A stretch of 64,000 bases of DNA from Polaromonas sp. (GTDB lineage: Bacteria > Pseudomonadota > Gammaproteobacteria > Burkholderiales > Burkholderiaceae_C): NCBI RefSeq assembly GCF_010365105.1, contig NZ_JAAFGZ010000027.1, positions 1 through 64,000 on the forward strand. Direction: 5' to 3'. Below are positions 12,449 to 20,686 of the stretch, piece after piece. The translations under genes and the position numbers were made by a program. Under the pieces are notes generated by a model. It did no database searches. It was not told the origin of the DNA and was given only the letters and a program-made list of their open reading frames with translations. Position 1 is the stretch's first letter, and each line of letters opens with the position of its first letter.

Positions 12449-14248
12449 TTACTTTCCGGCCCAAAGCATCAGGTGCTCCACCAGCGGGCCCAGGGCTAGC
12501 GCAGGCACGTAATTGAGCAGGCCGACCATCAGCACGGTGCCCACCAGCAGCAGCACAAACAGCGGCCCGTGCGTCGGCATGGTGCCGGCGGTCACCGGCA
12601 GGCGCTGCTTGCGCGCCAGCGCCCCGGCCACGGCCAGCACCGGCACGATCACGCCAAAGCGGCCCAGCCACATCGCCAGCCCCAGCGCGGTGTTGTAGAA
12701 CGGCGTGTTGGCAGACAGCCCGGCAAACGCGCTGCCGTTGTTGTTGGCAGCCGAGGTAAAGGCGTAAAGAATTTCAGAAAAACCGTGCGCGCCAGGGTTG
12801 GCCACGCCGAGCTTTCCGGCCCCCGTCATCACCGCGATGGCCGTGCCGGCCAGCACCACAATCGGTGTCACCAGAATGGCGATCGAGGTCAGCTTCATCT
12901 CATGCGCTTCAATCTTTTTACCCAGGTATTCCGGCGTGCGGCCAATCATCAGCCCCGCAATGAACACCGCCAAAATAGCGAAGATCAGCATGCCGTACAG
13001 GCCGGTGCCGACGCCGCCAAACACCACTTCGCCGAGTTGCATCATCACCATCGGCACCATGCCGCCCAGCGGCGTGTAGGAGTCGTGCATCGAATTGACG
13101 GCACCGCACGAAGCGCCGGTCGTCACCACGGCAAACAAAGTAGAGCCGTTGATGCCGAAGCGCGTTTCCTTGCCTTCCATGTTGCCGCCCGACTGCATCA
13201 CGCTGGCCGTCTGGTCCACGCCCAGCGCCGGCAGCAAGGGGTTGCCTGCCTGCTCGGCGGGCGTGATGGCGATGACGGCCACGACAAACATCACCGTCAT
13301 GGCGGCCAGCACGGCCCAGCCCTGGCGTTGGTCACCGACCACCCGGCCAAAGGCAAAACACAGCGCCGCCGGGATCAGGAAGATCGACAGCATCTGCAAC
13401 AAATTGGACAGCGGGGTCGGGTTTTCGTACGGATGGGACGAGTTGGCGTTGAAGAAACCGCCGCCGTTGGTGCCCAGCATCTTGATCGCTTCTTGCGACG
13501 CCACCGGGCCCATGGCCAGCGTTTGCGTGCGCGTTTTGGCGTCTTCCATAACGGCGTTGCCTTTGGCGTCCTTCAAGGGCTGACCGTCCGGGCCATTTTT
13601 GGCGACCTGGTAGCTGGTCGTTTCCAGCGTGTTGACATCCTTGTAGGCGTCAAAATTCTGGATCACGCCCTGGCCCACGAACAGCAGCGCCACCACCAGC
13701 GACAGCGGCACCAGCAGCCATGCCGTAATACGCGTCACATCGACCCAGAAGTTGCCAATCACGCGGGTCGAGCGGGCAATAAAGCCGCGAAACAAGGCAA
13801 ACACCACGGCAATGCCGGTCGCCGCCGACAAAAAGTTTTGCACCGCCAGCCCCAGCATCTGCGTGAGGTAGCTCATGCTGGACTCGCCGCCGTAACCTTG
13901 CCAGTTGGTGTTGGTGACAAAACTGATGGCGGTGTTGAACGCCGAGTCCGGCGAAATAGTGCCCATGCCGGCCGGATTGAGCGGCAGCGCAACCTGCAAA
14001 CGCTGCAGGGCGTAAACCGCCGCCACGCCGATCAGGTTGAAAGCCAGCACCGCCAGTGCGTACTGGCCCCACGGCATGGATTTGTCGGCAGAAGTGCCGG
14101 CGAGTTTGTACAGCGGCGCTTCGACCCGCTGCATCCAGAGCGGCAACTGGCCCGAGGCCAGGCGTGACAGCCAGATGCCCAGCGGCCACGAAAGCACCAG
14201 CAGCAATCCCAGAAAAAGGGCCAGCAGGCCCGAGCTTGAAGAAGTCAT
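12449..14248 (-). CDS. kdpA: KdpA, K+-binding and translocating subunit
   Basis: A 599-residue polytopic inner-membrane protein related to K+ channels/SKT transporters. Family landmarks are [19 protein letters not shown] (selectivity-filter region) and [18 protein letters not shown]. Start at 14248 is preceded by GGAGGAG five bases away. The A of this ATG is also the last base of the kdpF stop (TGATG), so the two are translationally coupled. An upstream in-frame extension to 14308 would run through kdpF and is rejected. Confidence 0.95.
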   Translation of the reverse strand: MTSSSSGLLALFLGLLLVLSWPLGIWLSRLASGQLPLWMQRVEAPLYKLAGTSADKSMPWGQYALAVLAFNLIGVAAVYALQRLQVALPLNPAGMGTISPDSAFNTAISFVTNTNWQGYGGESSMSYLTQMLGLAVQNFLSAATGIAVVFALFRGFIARSTRVIGNFWVDVTRITAWLLVPLSLVVALLFVGQGVIQNFDAYKDVNTLETTSYQVAKNGPDGQPLKDAKGNAVMEDAKTRTQTLAMGPVASQEAIKMLGTNGGGFFNANSSHPYENPTPLSNLLQMLSIFLIPAALCFAFGRVVGDQRQGWAVLAAMTVMFVVAVIAITPAEQAGNPLLPALGVDQTASVMQSGGNMEGKETRFGINGSTLFAVVTTGASCGAVNSMHDSYTPLGGMVPMVMMQLGEVVFGGVGTGLYGMLIFAILAVFIAGLMIGRTPEYLGKKIEAHEMKLTSIAILVTPIVVLAGTAIAVMTGAGKLGVANPGAHGFSEILYAFTSAANNNGSAFAGLSANTPFYNTALGLAMWLGRFGVIVPVLAVAGALARKQRLPVTAGTMPTHGPLFVLLLVGTVLMVGLLNYVPALALGPLVEHLMLWAGK

Positions 14249-14346
14249 CAAAACTCCTCCGCGCAGATCAGCGCATAGACCAGATAGGCCAGCAGCAAGA
14301 CGGCGCAAAAGCCGCCAAAGCCATAAATCACGGCAAGGCTGATCAT
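14248..14346 (-). CDS. kdpF: KdpF, small stabilising subunit of the Kdp complex
   Basis: A 32-codon ORF encoding one transmembrane helix ([20 protein letters not shown], then [12 protein letters not shown]). Position directly before kdpA, length and hydrophobic profile match KdpF, which packs against KdpA. AGGAGG lies six bases before the ATG. It overlaps the upstream small ORF by ATGA and kdpA by one base, so it is coupled on both sides. Confidence 0.85.
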   Translation of the reverse strand: MISLAVIYGFGGFCAVLLLAYLVYALICAEEF

Positions 14347-14447
14347 GACCGGCCTCCTGCTAAAACTTCGAGCTTTTCAAACCCCCAGACCAGCAACACC
14401 ATCACGCCCCACAGCGCGCCGGCTGCGGCCAAAAATACCATGTCCAT
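14343..14447 (-). CDS. 34-residue single-helix membrane protein at the head of the kdp operon
   Basis: An ORF from ATG 14447 (AGGAG six bases upstream) to TGA at 14343 encodes [20 protein letters not shown] followed by [14 protein letters not shown]: one membrane helix with an acidic/basic cytosolic tail. Its stop overlaps the kdpF start (ATGA), and the ribosome binding site is good, so it is very probably translated as the first cistron of the operon. It resembles KdpF in size but carries a WGFEKLE tail. I know of similar unnamed small ORFs upstream of kdpF in other proteobacteria, with no assigned function. Confidence 0.65.
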   Translation of the reverse strand: MDMVFLAAAGALWGVMVLLVWGFEKLEVLAGGRS

Positions 14448-14494
14448 ACACCACTCCTGATTCAAATGAATGGAGCAAAGTATCGAGATGGGCG

Positions 14495-14536
14495 TGTAAA
14501 AACAGGGATGAGATTGAGCCATTGCCTGTAAAAAAA
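14495..14536 (-). promoter_or_regulatory. Paired TGTAAAAA boxes upstream of the kdp operon (candidate KdpE operator)
   Basis: Two direct repeats, TGTAAAAACA at 14495-14504 and TGTAAAAAAA at 14527-14536 (TTTTTACA on the operon strand), start 32 bases apart, close to three helical turns. They lie 50-90 bases upstream of the first kdp ATG. Paired T-rich direct repeats are what an OmpR-family dimer such as KdpE would bind. This is inferred from position and repeat geometry only. Confidence 0.4.
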
Positions 14537-14581
14537 GCGTAAACGCCACCTGGCACCGACGGTATTCAGGATGAAATAATA

Positions 14582-14635
14582 GCTACTTTTTTAATAGCTG
14601 TAATCGCTCGTCCATCAAGCGCTATGGCTGTTTTT
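14582..14635 (+). repeat. Interspersed short repeat, family A, copy 1
   Basis: Begins with the family core GCTACTTTTTTAATAGCTGT and continues with a short arm that folds back (AGCGCTATGGCTG). The same core is at 54116. It lies between the kdp operon and the Crp/Fnr-type gene and covers the last codons of the latter. Confidence 0.7.
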
Positions 14636-15346
14636 ATCCTGATAAATGCTGGAGCGCAGCGCCGCAATGTCGAGCACGCGCAGGCCGCCGTATTCGACGC
14701 GAATCGTTCCCTGCGCCTCCAGGGTTCGCAGCGCTTCGTTGACGCGCTGGCGCGACAGGCCCACCAGGTAGGCCAGCTCCTGCTGCGTGATGCGCAGCAC
14801 TTCCCCGACGCCCGGATAGAGCACCGGATTGAACAGCGCGGCCAGGCTGCGCCCCACGCGCAGGTCGGGGTTGTTCATGCGGTCGATCTCGCGCGCCGCA
14901 ATGAACTGGCCCAGGCGCTCGTTGAGCTGGTTCATCACAAAACGGTTAAAGCCGATGGAGTGGTCGAGCAGCCAGTGAAAACTCTCAATGGGCAGGCCGG
15001 CCACCACGCTTTTGCGCAGCGCCTGGATGTTGTAGCGGTAAGGCTCGCGCTTGAGCGCCGTGCCTTCGCCGAACCAGCCGCCGGGCGGCATGCCGGCAAA
15101 GGTCATGGTGATGCCCTGGGCATTGTCCGAACTCATCTTGAGCAGGCCTTCGACCACGCCAAACCAGTAGGTCACCGGTTTGCCCACACGGCAGACATAG
15201 TCACCCGCCGCCGCATCGCCGACCTGCAGGCTTGCCACGGCACGCGCCCGCTCGTCGGGAAGCAGCAAGGGCAGCCAGGGAATGCCCCGCAACTCGTCCG
15301 GTGTGGGAGTTCTTCGGCGCTGGTGAAGGGTCAGATCAGTTGACAT
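14615..15346 (-). CDS. Crp/Fnr family transcription regulator
   Basis: A 243-residue regulator with an N-terminal cyclic-nucleotide-binding-like beta barrel (about 25-140, including GGWFGEGTALKREPYRYNIQ), a dimerisation helix, and a C-terminal helix-turn-helix (ITQQELAYLVGLSRQRVNEA, about 195-214). It has no N-terminal cysteine cluster, so it is not an oxygen-sensing FNR. The ligand is unknown. It is transcribed divergently from the receptor gene at 15493, and the spacer holds a 9-base inverted repeat, so regulation of the neighbouring transport/ligase cluster or of itself is plausible. Confidence 0.85.
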   Translation of the reverse strand: MSTDLTLHQRRRTPTPDELRGIPWLPLLLPDERARAVASLQVGDAAAGDYVCRVGKPVTYWFGVVEGLLKMSSDNAQGITMTFAGMPPGGWFGEGTALKREPYRYNIQALRKSVVAGLPIESFHWLLDHSIGFNRFVMNQLNERLGQFIAAREIDRMNNPDLRVGRSLAALFNPVLYPGVGEVLRITQQELAYLVGLSRQRVNEALRTLEAQGTIRVEYGGLRVLDIAALRSSIYQDKNSHSA

Positions 15347-15390
15347 GGCTCATAAAAACACTCCGGCGTCATGCAGGCGTCAAGTTAAAC

Positions 15391-15428
15391 CCTTAAATTG
15401 TCGGCGAATTGACAATTTATTGTCAATT
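15391..15428. promoter_or_regulatory. Operator-like inverted repeat in the crp-type/receptor divergent spacer
   Basis: AATTGACAA (15407-15415) and TTGTCAATT (15420-15428) form a perfect 9-base inverted repeat with a 4-base centre. Just before it, CCTTAAATTGTCGG (15391-15404) shares the 10-mer TAAATTGTCG with the palindromic site upstream of the CoA ligase at 16827. This marks a candidate regulator binding region; the regulator is not known. Confidence 0.5.
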
Positions 15429-15492
15429 GAAAACCTACCATCGGCGCGGCTTCAGTTGAACCTCCCCGCAACCTCACCCGGAACAAGAGCGC

Positions 15493-16680
15493 ATGACCCA
15501 CTTTCCATCGTCCCTGAACCCTGATTCCCGCACCATTGCCCGGGGCACGCTGTCCCGGCGCAGCGTGCTGGGCGCCCTCGCATCCCTGCCCCTGGCCATT
15601 CACGCAACCGAGCGGGCACAGGACGCTGGCGCCCTGAAAATCTTCCAGTCAACCTCGCTGACCGGACCGCTGGCCGACCTTGGCCTGGCCATGAACCAGG
15701 GCGCCAGGGTTTACTTTTCAGCCCTCAATGCCAAGGGCGGTGTCAATGGCCGCAGCATTGAACTGAACGCTCTGGACGATGGCTACGACACACAGCGCGC
15801 ATTGACCAATGCCAGGGGTTTTGTGGCCGACCGCAACTGCTTTGCCATCTTCAACTGCCTGGGCACCCCCATGGTCGAAGCCATGCTGGCGCCGGTGATG
15901 GCGTCGGGCATTCCATTTTTTGCGCCATTTACCGGGGCTTCATCGGCCCGGCCCAAAAATGCCCGCAATGTGTTCAATATCCGAGCCGGTTACGCCGATG
16001 AAACAGAGCACCTGGTGCAGCATCTGGCGACCATCGGGATCAAGCGCATTGCCATCGTCCACCAGAACAACGGCTTCGGCAAGGACGTTGCCAGCGTAGC
16101 CCGGCAATTCATGGCCAGCAGCAAGTTGACCGAAACCGCCATCGCCACAGTGGAAAACAACTCGTCGGATGCCGCCGCAGCGGCTGCGAAAATTGCTGCT
16201 TCCCAGCCTGAAGCCGTGCTGATGGGACTGGCAGGCCAGCCGACAGTCGAATTTGTCAAGGCCATCCGCAAGGAGCGCAAGGGACTGCCGCTGTACGCCC
16301 TGTCGGTCATGGGCGCCGCAGCCACCCTGAAAGCCATGGGCACGGACGCCGCCGGCATCACCGTGTCGCAGGTCATGCCCTTGCCTGCCAACAACATGCT
16401 GCCGCTGGTGCGCGAATTCCAGCAGGCCTGGAAAGCCGCAGGCGTGACGCTGGAGCCGTCCCACCTGGCGCTGGAAGGCTACGTCAATGCCAGGGTGTTT
16501 GCCGAAGCGCTGCGCCGGGCAGGCCGCAACCCGACGCAGGCCAGTTTCATCGACAGCGTCTGGGCCATGAAACATTACGACCTCGGCGGCTTCGAAGTGA
16601 GCTTTACCGATTCATCCAAAAACGCTTCGCGCTTCGTGGAACTCAACATGGTTTCGCGCGATGGCCGTTTCATCCGGTAA
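15493..16680 (+). CDS. ABC transporter periplasmic receptor, branched-chain amino acid type
   Basis: A 395-residue type I periplasmic binding protein. The N-terminus has a twin-arginine-like motif (SRRSVLG) before a hydrophobic stretch, suggesting Tat export. The mature domain begins IFQSTSLTGPLADLGLAMNQ, the usual opening of LivJ/HAAT-type receptors. It precedes the CoA ligase and the liv-type transporter in the same direction, so it may be an alternative receptor for that transporter, which also has its own receptor at 21830. Ligand unknown. Confidence 0.8.
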   Translation: MTHFPSSLNPDSRTIARGTLSRRSVLGALASLPLAIHATERAQDAGALKIFQSTSLTGPLADLGLAMNQGARVYFSALNAKGGVNGRSIELNALDDGYDTQRALTNARGFVADRNCFAIFNCLGTPMVEAMLAPVMASGIPFFAPFTGASSARPKNARNVFNIRAGYADETEHLVQHLATIGIKRIAIVHQNNGFGKDVASVARQFMASSKLTETAIATVENNSSDAAAAAAKIAASQPEAVLMGLAGQPTVEFVKAIRKERKGLPLYALSVMGAAATLKAMGTDAAGITVSQVMPLPANNMLPLVREFQQAWKAAGVTLEPSHLALEGYVNARVFAEALRRAGRNPTQASFIDSVWAMKHYDLGGFEVSFTDSSKNASRFVELNMVSRDGRFIR

Positions 16681-16717
16681 AAGCGGTTAACCCCGGGCTG
16701 TCCCCAGTGGGACTTAC

Positions 16718-16741
16718 CCCTAAATTGTCGTTACAACGACA
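16718..16741 (+). promoter_or_regulatory. Palindromic operator upstream of the acyl-CoA ligase/transport operon
   Basis: TGTCGTT-AC-AACGACA (16726-16741) is a perfect 16-base palindrome, preceded by CCCTAAAT. Its left half lies in TAAATTGTCG, which also occurs at 15395-15404 in the receptor promoter. Such sites are typical for TetR-family dimers that sense acyl- or aryl-CoA. The site is 85 bases before the ligase ATG. Confidence 0.5.
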
Positions 16742-16826
16742 CCCGGACGTCAAACGCAGCCGTACTATCGAATACACAACAGCAGCCTTTCTCAAAAAGG
16801 CAGCCCAACCTGGAGACACGGACCGG

Positions 16827-18773
16827 ATGCAGACCACATTTCCCCAATTGCTGCTCAAGCATGCCGCCGACCGTCCGGACGCACCGGCCATGCGCGAGAA
16901 AGAATACGGCATCTGGCAGGCGCACAGCTGGTCGGCCCTGGCCGGCCTGGTCGGGCAGCTGGCCGCCGGGCTGAGCCAGGCCGGTCTCAGGCGTGGCGAG
17001 CACATGGTGGTGATTGGCGCCAACCGCCCGCGCCTGTATGCCACCATGCTGGCGGTGCAGTCACTGGGCGCCATTCCGATTCCGCTGTACCAGGATGCGG
17101 TCGGCGCTGAATGCGTCTTTCCGCTGAACAACGCCGAAGTGCGCTTTGCCATGGTCGAAGACCAGGAGCAGGTCGACAAGCTGGTCGAAATCCGCGAAAG
17201 CTGCCCGCAAATCTCGAACATTTATTACGACGACCCGCGCGGTCTGCGCACCTACAGCGAGCCGGGACTTGATTCGCTCGATGCGCTGATCGAGTCAGGC
17301 AAGGCCTTTATCGCCCAACACCCGCAGTGGTTTGCCGCCGAAGTCGCCAAGGTCCAGCCGGGCGACGTGGCCGCCATGTTCTTCACCTCCGGCACCACCG
17401 GCAACCCCAAGGGCGTGGTGCATACCCACAGCACGCTGCTCGACCGCGCCACGGCCGGCGCCGAGTTCGACAAACTGACTTCCGCCGAAGAAGTGCTGGC
17501 CTATTTGCCGCCGGCCTGGATTGGCCAGAACATCTTCAGCTACGCCCAGTGGCTGGCCTGCGGCTACGTGGTGAACTGCCCCGAGTCGGCCAGCACCGTG
17601 ACCATCGACCTGAAGGAAATCGGCCCGACCTATTATTTTGCGCCGCCGCGTGTGTTCGAAGGCCTGCTGACCAGCGTGATGATCCGCATGGAAGACGCCG
17701 GAACGCTCAAGCGCAAGATGTTCGAAGCCTGCATGAATGTCGCCCGGCGCGTCGGCCCTGCACTCATGAACGGCGAAGCCGTAGGCAGCCTGGACCGGCT
17801 GAAGTATGCGATTGGCAATGTGCTGGTCTATGGACCGCTGCGCAACAACCTGGGGTTCAGCCGGGTGCGCGTGGCCTACACCGCCGGCGAGGCCATCGGC
17901 CCCGACCTGTTCAGCTTTTACCGCTCCATCGGCATCAACCTCAAGCAGCTCTACGGCTCGACCGAAACCGCCGTGTTCGTCTGCCTGCAGCCAGACAACC
18001 AGGCACGCGCCGACACCGTGGGCGTGCCGATTCGCGGCGTCGAGATCAAGGTCGCCGACAACGGCGAGATCATGGTCAAGTCGGCCGGGCTGCTCAAGGA
18101 ATACTACAAAAACCCGGCAGCAACGGCCGAGGTGTTGACCGCTGACGGCTGGTACCACACCAGCGACGCCGGTTTCCTCGACGCGCACGGCCACCTCAAG
18201 ATCATCGACCGCGTGAAGGACGTCGGACGCATCAAGGGCGGCCCGAATGACGGCGCCATGTTCGCGCCGAAGTACGTCGAGAACAAGCTCAAGTTCTTCC
18301 CCTTCATCAAGGAAGTCGTGGCACTGGGCGACGGGCGCGATCGCGTCTGCGTCATGATCAACATCGACTTCGATGCCGTCGGCAACTGGGCCGAGCGGCG
18401 CAACCTGCCCTACGCCGGCTACACCGACCTGGCGCAAAAGCCGGAGGTTTACCAGCTGATGCAGGAATGCGTCGAAAAGGTCAATGCCGACCTGGCGACC
18501 GACGCGCTGCTGGCGGGCAGCCAGGTCAGCCGCTTTCTGATCCTGCACAAGGAACTCGATGCCGACGACGGTGAACTGACACGGACCAACAAGGTGCGGC
18601 GCGGCTTCATCGCCGACAAGTACGGCGTGTTGGTCGAGGCGTTGTATGCCGGGCGCACCGAGCAGTTCATCGAAACCGTCGTCAAGTTCGAGGACGGCCG
18701 AACCGGCAGCGTCAGCGCCACGCTCAAGCTGTCGGACGCCAAAACCTTTTCCCCGGTCAAAGCTGCGGCCTGA
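16827..18773 (+). CDS. AMP-forming acyl-CoA ligase of the transport cluster
   Basis: A 648-residue member of the ANL superfamily, in the long (FACS-like) subgroup. The P-loop-like MFFTSGTTGNPKGVVHTH lies near residues 184-201, the adenylate motif LYGSTE near 376, and YHTSDAG followed by IIDRVKD marks the hinge region. It activates a carboxylic acid to its CoA thioester with ATP. Its place at the head of a liv-type transporter operon, with a second ligase at the other end, points to an imported acid; an aromatic acid is likely but not proved. Start at 16827 follows TGGAGAC; starting at 16707 would put the palindromic operator inside the gene. Confidence 0.85.
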   Translation: MQTTFPQLLLKHAADRPDAPAMREKEYGIWQAHSWSALAGLVGQLAAGLSQAGLRRGEHMVVIGANRPRLYATMLAVQSLGAIPIPLYQDAVGAECVFPLNNAEVRFAMVEDQEQVDKLVEIRESCPQISNIYYDDPRGLRTYSEPGLDSLDALIESGKAFIAQHPQWFAAEVAKVQPGDVAAMFFTSGTTGNPKGVVHTHSTLLDRATAGAEFDKLTSAEEVLAYLPPAWIGQNIFSYAQWLACGYVVNCPESASTVTIDLKEIGPTYYFAPPRVFEGLLTSVMIRMEDAGTLKRKMFEACMNVARRVGPALMNGEAVGSLDRLKYAIGNVLVYGPLRNNLGFSRVRVAYTAGEAIGPDLFSFYRSIGINLKQLYGSTETAVFVCLQPDNQARADTVGVPIRGVEIKVADNGEIMVKSAGLLKEYYKNPAATAEVLTADGWYHTSDAGFLDAHGHLKIIDRVKDVGRIKGGPNDGAMFAPKYVENKLKFFPFIKEVVALGDGRDRVCVMINIDFDAVGNWAERRNLPYAGYTDLAQKPEVYQLMQECVEKVNADLATDALLAGSQVSRFLILHKELDADDGELTRTNKVRRGFIADKYGVLVEALYAGRTEQFIETVVKFEDGRTGSVSATLKLSDAKTFSPVKAAA

Positions 18774-18784
18774 ACATAAAAACC

Positions 18785-19570
18785 ATGACAAAAAAGAAGA
18801 CCGGCGACGTCATCCTGGACGTCAACAACATCAGCCTGCGCTTTGGCGGCGTCAAGGCGCTGACCGACATTTCCTTCAATGTGAAGGAGCATGAAATTCG
18901 CTCCATCATCGGCCCCAACGGCGCCGGCAAAAGCTCGATGCTCAACTGCATCAACGGCGTCTACACGCCGCAGGAAGGCTCGATCACCTTTCGCGGCAAG
19001 AAGTTCTCGCACATGTCTTCGCGCCAGGTGGCCGAGATGGGCGTGGCCAGAACCTTCCAGAATCTGGCGCTGTTCAAGGGCATGAGCGTGATCGACAACA
19101 TCATGACCGGGCGCAACCTGAAGATCAAAAGCAACATCTTCATGCAGGCGCTGCGCATCGGTCCGGCCGAGCGCGAGGAAACACGCCACCGCGAATATGT
19201 CGAAGGCATCATCGATTTTCTGGAAATCCAGGCCTTTCGCAAGACACCGGTTGGCCAGCTGCCCTACGGCCTGCAAAAGCGCGTCGACCTGGGCCGCGCG
19301 CTGGCGATGGAGCCGCAGGTGCTGCTGCTCGACGAGCCGATGGCCGGCATGAACGTCGAGGAAAAGCAGGACATGTGCCGCTTCATCCTCGACGTGAACG
19401 AGGAATTCGGCACCACCATCGTGCTGATCGAGCACGACATGGGCGTGGTGATGGACATTTCCGACCGCGTGGTGGTGCTCGACTACGGCAAGAAGATCGG
19501 CGACGGCGAGCCCGAAGAAGTCCGTGCCAACCCGGACGTGATCAGCGCCTACCTCGGCACCAGCCATTGA
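18785..19570 (+). CDS. livG: ABC transporter ATP-binding protein, LivG type
   Basis: A 261-residue ATPase with Walker A GPNGAGKS at 43-50, a Q-loop region after the NLALFKGMSVIDNI segment, signature-like LPYGLQKRVDLGRAL, Walker B LLLDEPMAGM, and the switch His in LIEHDM. These are LivG-type features. It starts 11 bases after the ligase stop, so ligase and transporter are co-transcribed. With LivF it powers uptake through the permeases at 19732 and 20687. Confidence 0.9.
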   Translation: MTKKKTGDVILDVNNISLRFGGVKALTDISFNVKEHEIRSIIGPNGAGKSSMLNCINGVYTPQEGSITFRGKKFSHMSSRQVAEMGVARTFQNLALFKGMSVIDNIMTGRNLKIKSNIFMQALRIGPAEREETRHREYVEGIIDFLEIQAFRKTPVGQLPYGLQKRVDLGRALAMEPQVLLLDEPMAGMNVEEKQDMCRFILDVNEEFGTTIVLIEHDMGVVMDISDRVVVLDYGKKIGDGEPEEVRANPDVISAYLGTSH

Positions 19571-19575
19571 TATGA

Positions 19576-19665
19576 CCCCCACGCTTGCCACTTCGTGTGC
19601 TGCACTGCCCCCCGAGGGGGCCGCTGCGCCTGCGGTCTGGCAAAGCCAGCCCCGCGGCCCCTGCT
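19576..19665 (+). repeat. Interspersed short repeat, family B, copy 1
   Basis: Starts CCCCCACGCTTG, contains the palindromic core CCCCCCGAGGGGG and ends with GCCCCGCGGCCC. Nearly the same ~90-base sequence follows livF (24093) and lies inside the bifunctional oxygenase gene (33614). A degenerate partial unit follows to about 19712. It separates livG from livH within the operon. Confidence 0.85.
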
Positions 19666-19731
19666 GGTGGGGAACGGATGCCCTCACGCTTGCTGCGCTG
19701 CTCCGCATTGAATCTTTAGGAGTTTGATTTC

Positions 19732-20661
19732 ATGGCATTTTTTCTTGAAACCTTGATTGGCGGCCTCATGGCCGGCATGCTGTATTCGCTGGTGGCACTC
19801 GGCTTCGTGCTGATCTACAAGGCGTCGGGCGTGTTCAACTTTGCGCAGGGCGCGATGGTGCTGTTCGCGGCGCTGGCAATGGCCCGGTTTTCAGAGTGGA
19901 TTCCGGTCTGGACCGGCATCAACAACCTGTTCGTCGCCAACCTGATCGCCTTTGCGATTGCCGGTGTGCTGATGTTCGTCGTCGCCTGGCTGATCGAGCG
20001 TCTGGTGCTGCGCCACCTGGTCAACCAGGAAGGCGCGACGCTGCTGATGGCCACGCTGGGCATTGCCTATTTTCTTGAAGGGCTGGGCCAGACGCTGTTC
20101 GGCAGCGACATCTACAAGATCGACATCGGCATGCCGAAGGACCCGATCTTCATGTTCGATACGGTGTTTCCGGGCGGCATCCTGGTGAACAAGGAAGACG
20201 TGATTGCCGCCGCCATCGCCGCCGGCCTGGTCATCCTGCTGAGCATCTTCTTTCAGAAAACCACCACCGGCCGCGCCCTGCGCGCCGTGGCCGATGACCA
20301 CCAGGCCGCACAGTCCATCGGCATTCCGCTCAACCGCATCTGGGTCATTGTCTGGTGCGTGGCCGGTCTGGTCGCGCTGGTCTCCGGAATGATCTGGGGC
20401 TCCAAGCTGGGCGTGCAGTTCTCGCTGACAACCATTGCGCTGCGCGCCCTGCCGGTGGTGATCCTGGGCGGCCTGACTTCGGTGCCCGGAGCGATTCTGG
20501 GCGGCCTGATCATCGGCGTCGGCGAAAAGCTGTCCGAGGTCTACCTTGGCCCGTATGTGGGCGGCGGCATCGAGATCTGGTTTGCTTACGTGCTGGCACT
20601 GGTGTTTTTGCTGTTCCGTCCGCAAGGGCTGTTCGGCGAGAAGATCATTGATCGTGTTTAA
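19732..20661 (+). CDS. livH: Branched-chain-type ABC transporter permease, LivH type
   Basis: A 309-residue inner-membrane permease with about eight hydrophobic helices. It has the family opening LIGGLMAGMLYSLVALGFVL and the EAA-like loop ATTGRALRAVADDHQAAQSIG-type region, which contacts the ATPase. A GGLTSVPGAILGG segment lies near the C-terminus. It pairs with the LivM-type permease 25 bases downstream. The 160-base gap before it is filled by a family B repeat. Confidence 0.9.
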   Translation: MAFFLETLIGGLMAGMLYSLVALGFVLIYKASGVFNFAQGAMVLFAALAMARFSEWIPVWTGINNLFVANLIAFAIAGVLMFVVAWLIERLVLRHLVNQEGATLLMATLGIAYFLEGLGQTLFGSDIYKIDIGMPKDPIFMFDTVFPGGILVNKEDVIAAAIAAGLVILLSIFFQKTTTGRALRAVADDHQAAQSIGIPLNRIWVIVWCVAGLVALVSGMIWGSKLGVQFSLTTIALRALPVVILGGLTSVPGAILGGLIIGVGEKLSEVYLGPYVGGGIEIWFAYVLALVFLLFRPQGLFGEKIIDRV

Positions 20662-20686
20662 GCCACAAGAAGAATAAGGAAACCCA

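Noticed and set aside
15407-15428. Inverted repeat considered as a classical FNR box
   Set aside because: The TTGAC/GTCAA half-sites are separated by eight bases; the FNR consensus has four, and the adjacent regulator has no Fe-S cysteines.
16707-16826. Longer start for the acyl-CoA ligase
   Set aside because: The extension contains the 16-base palindromic operator and lacks family similarity; the ATG at 16827 fits the ligase N-terminus.
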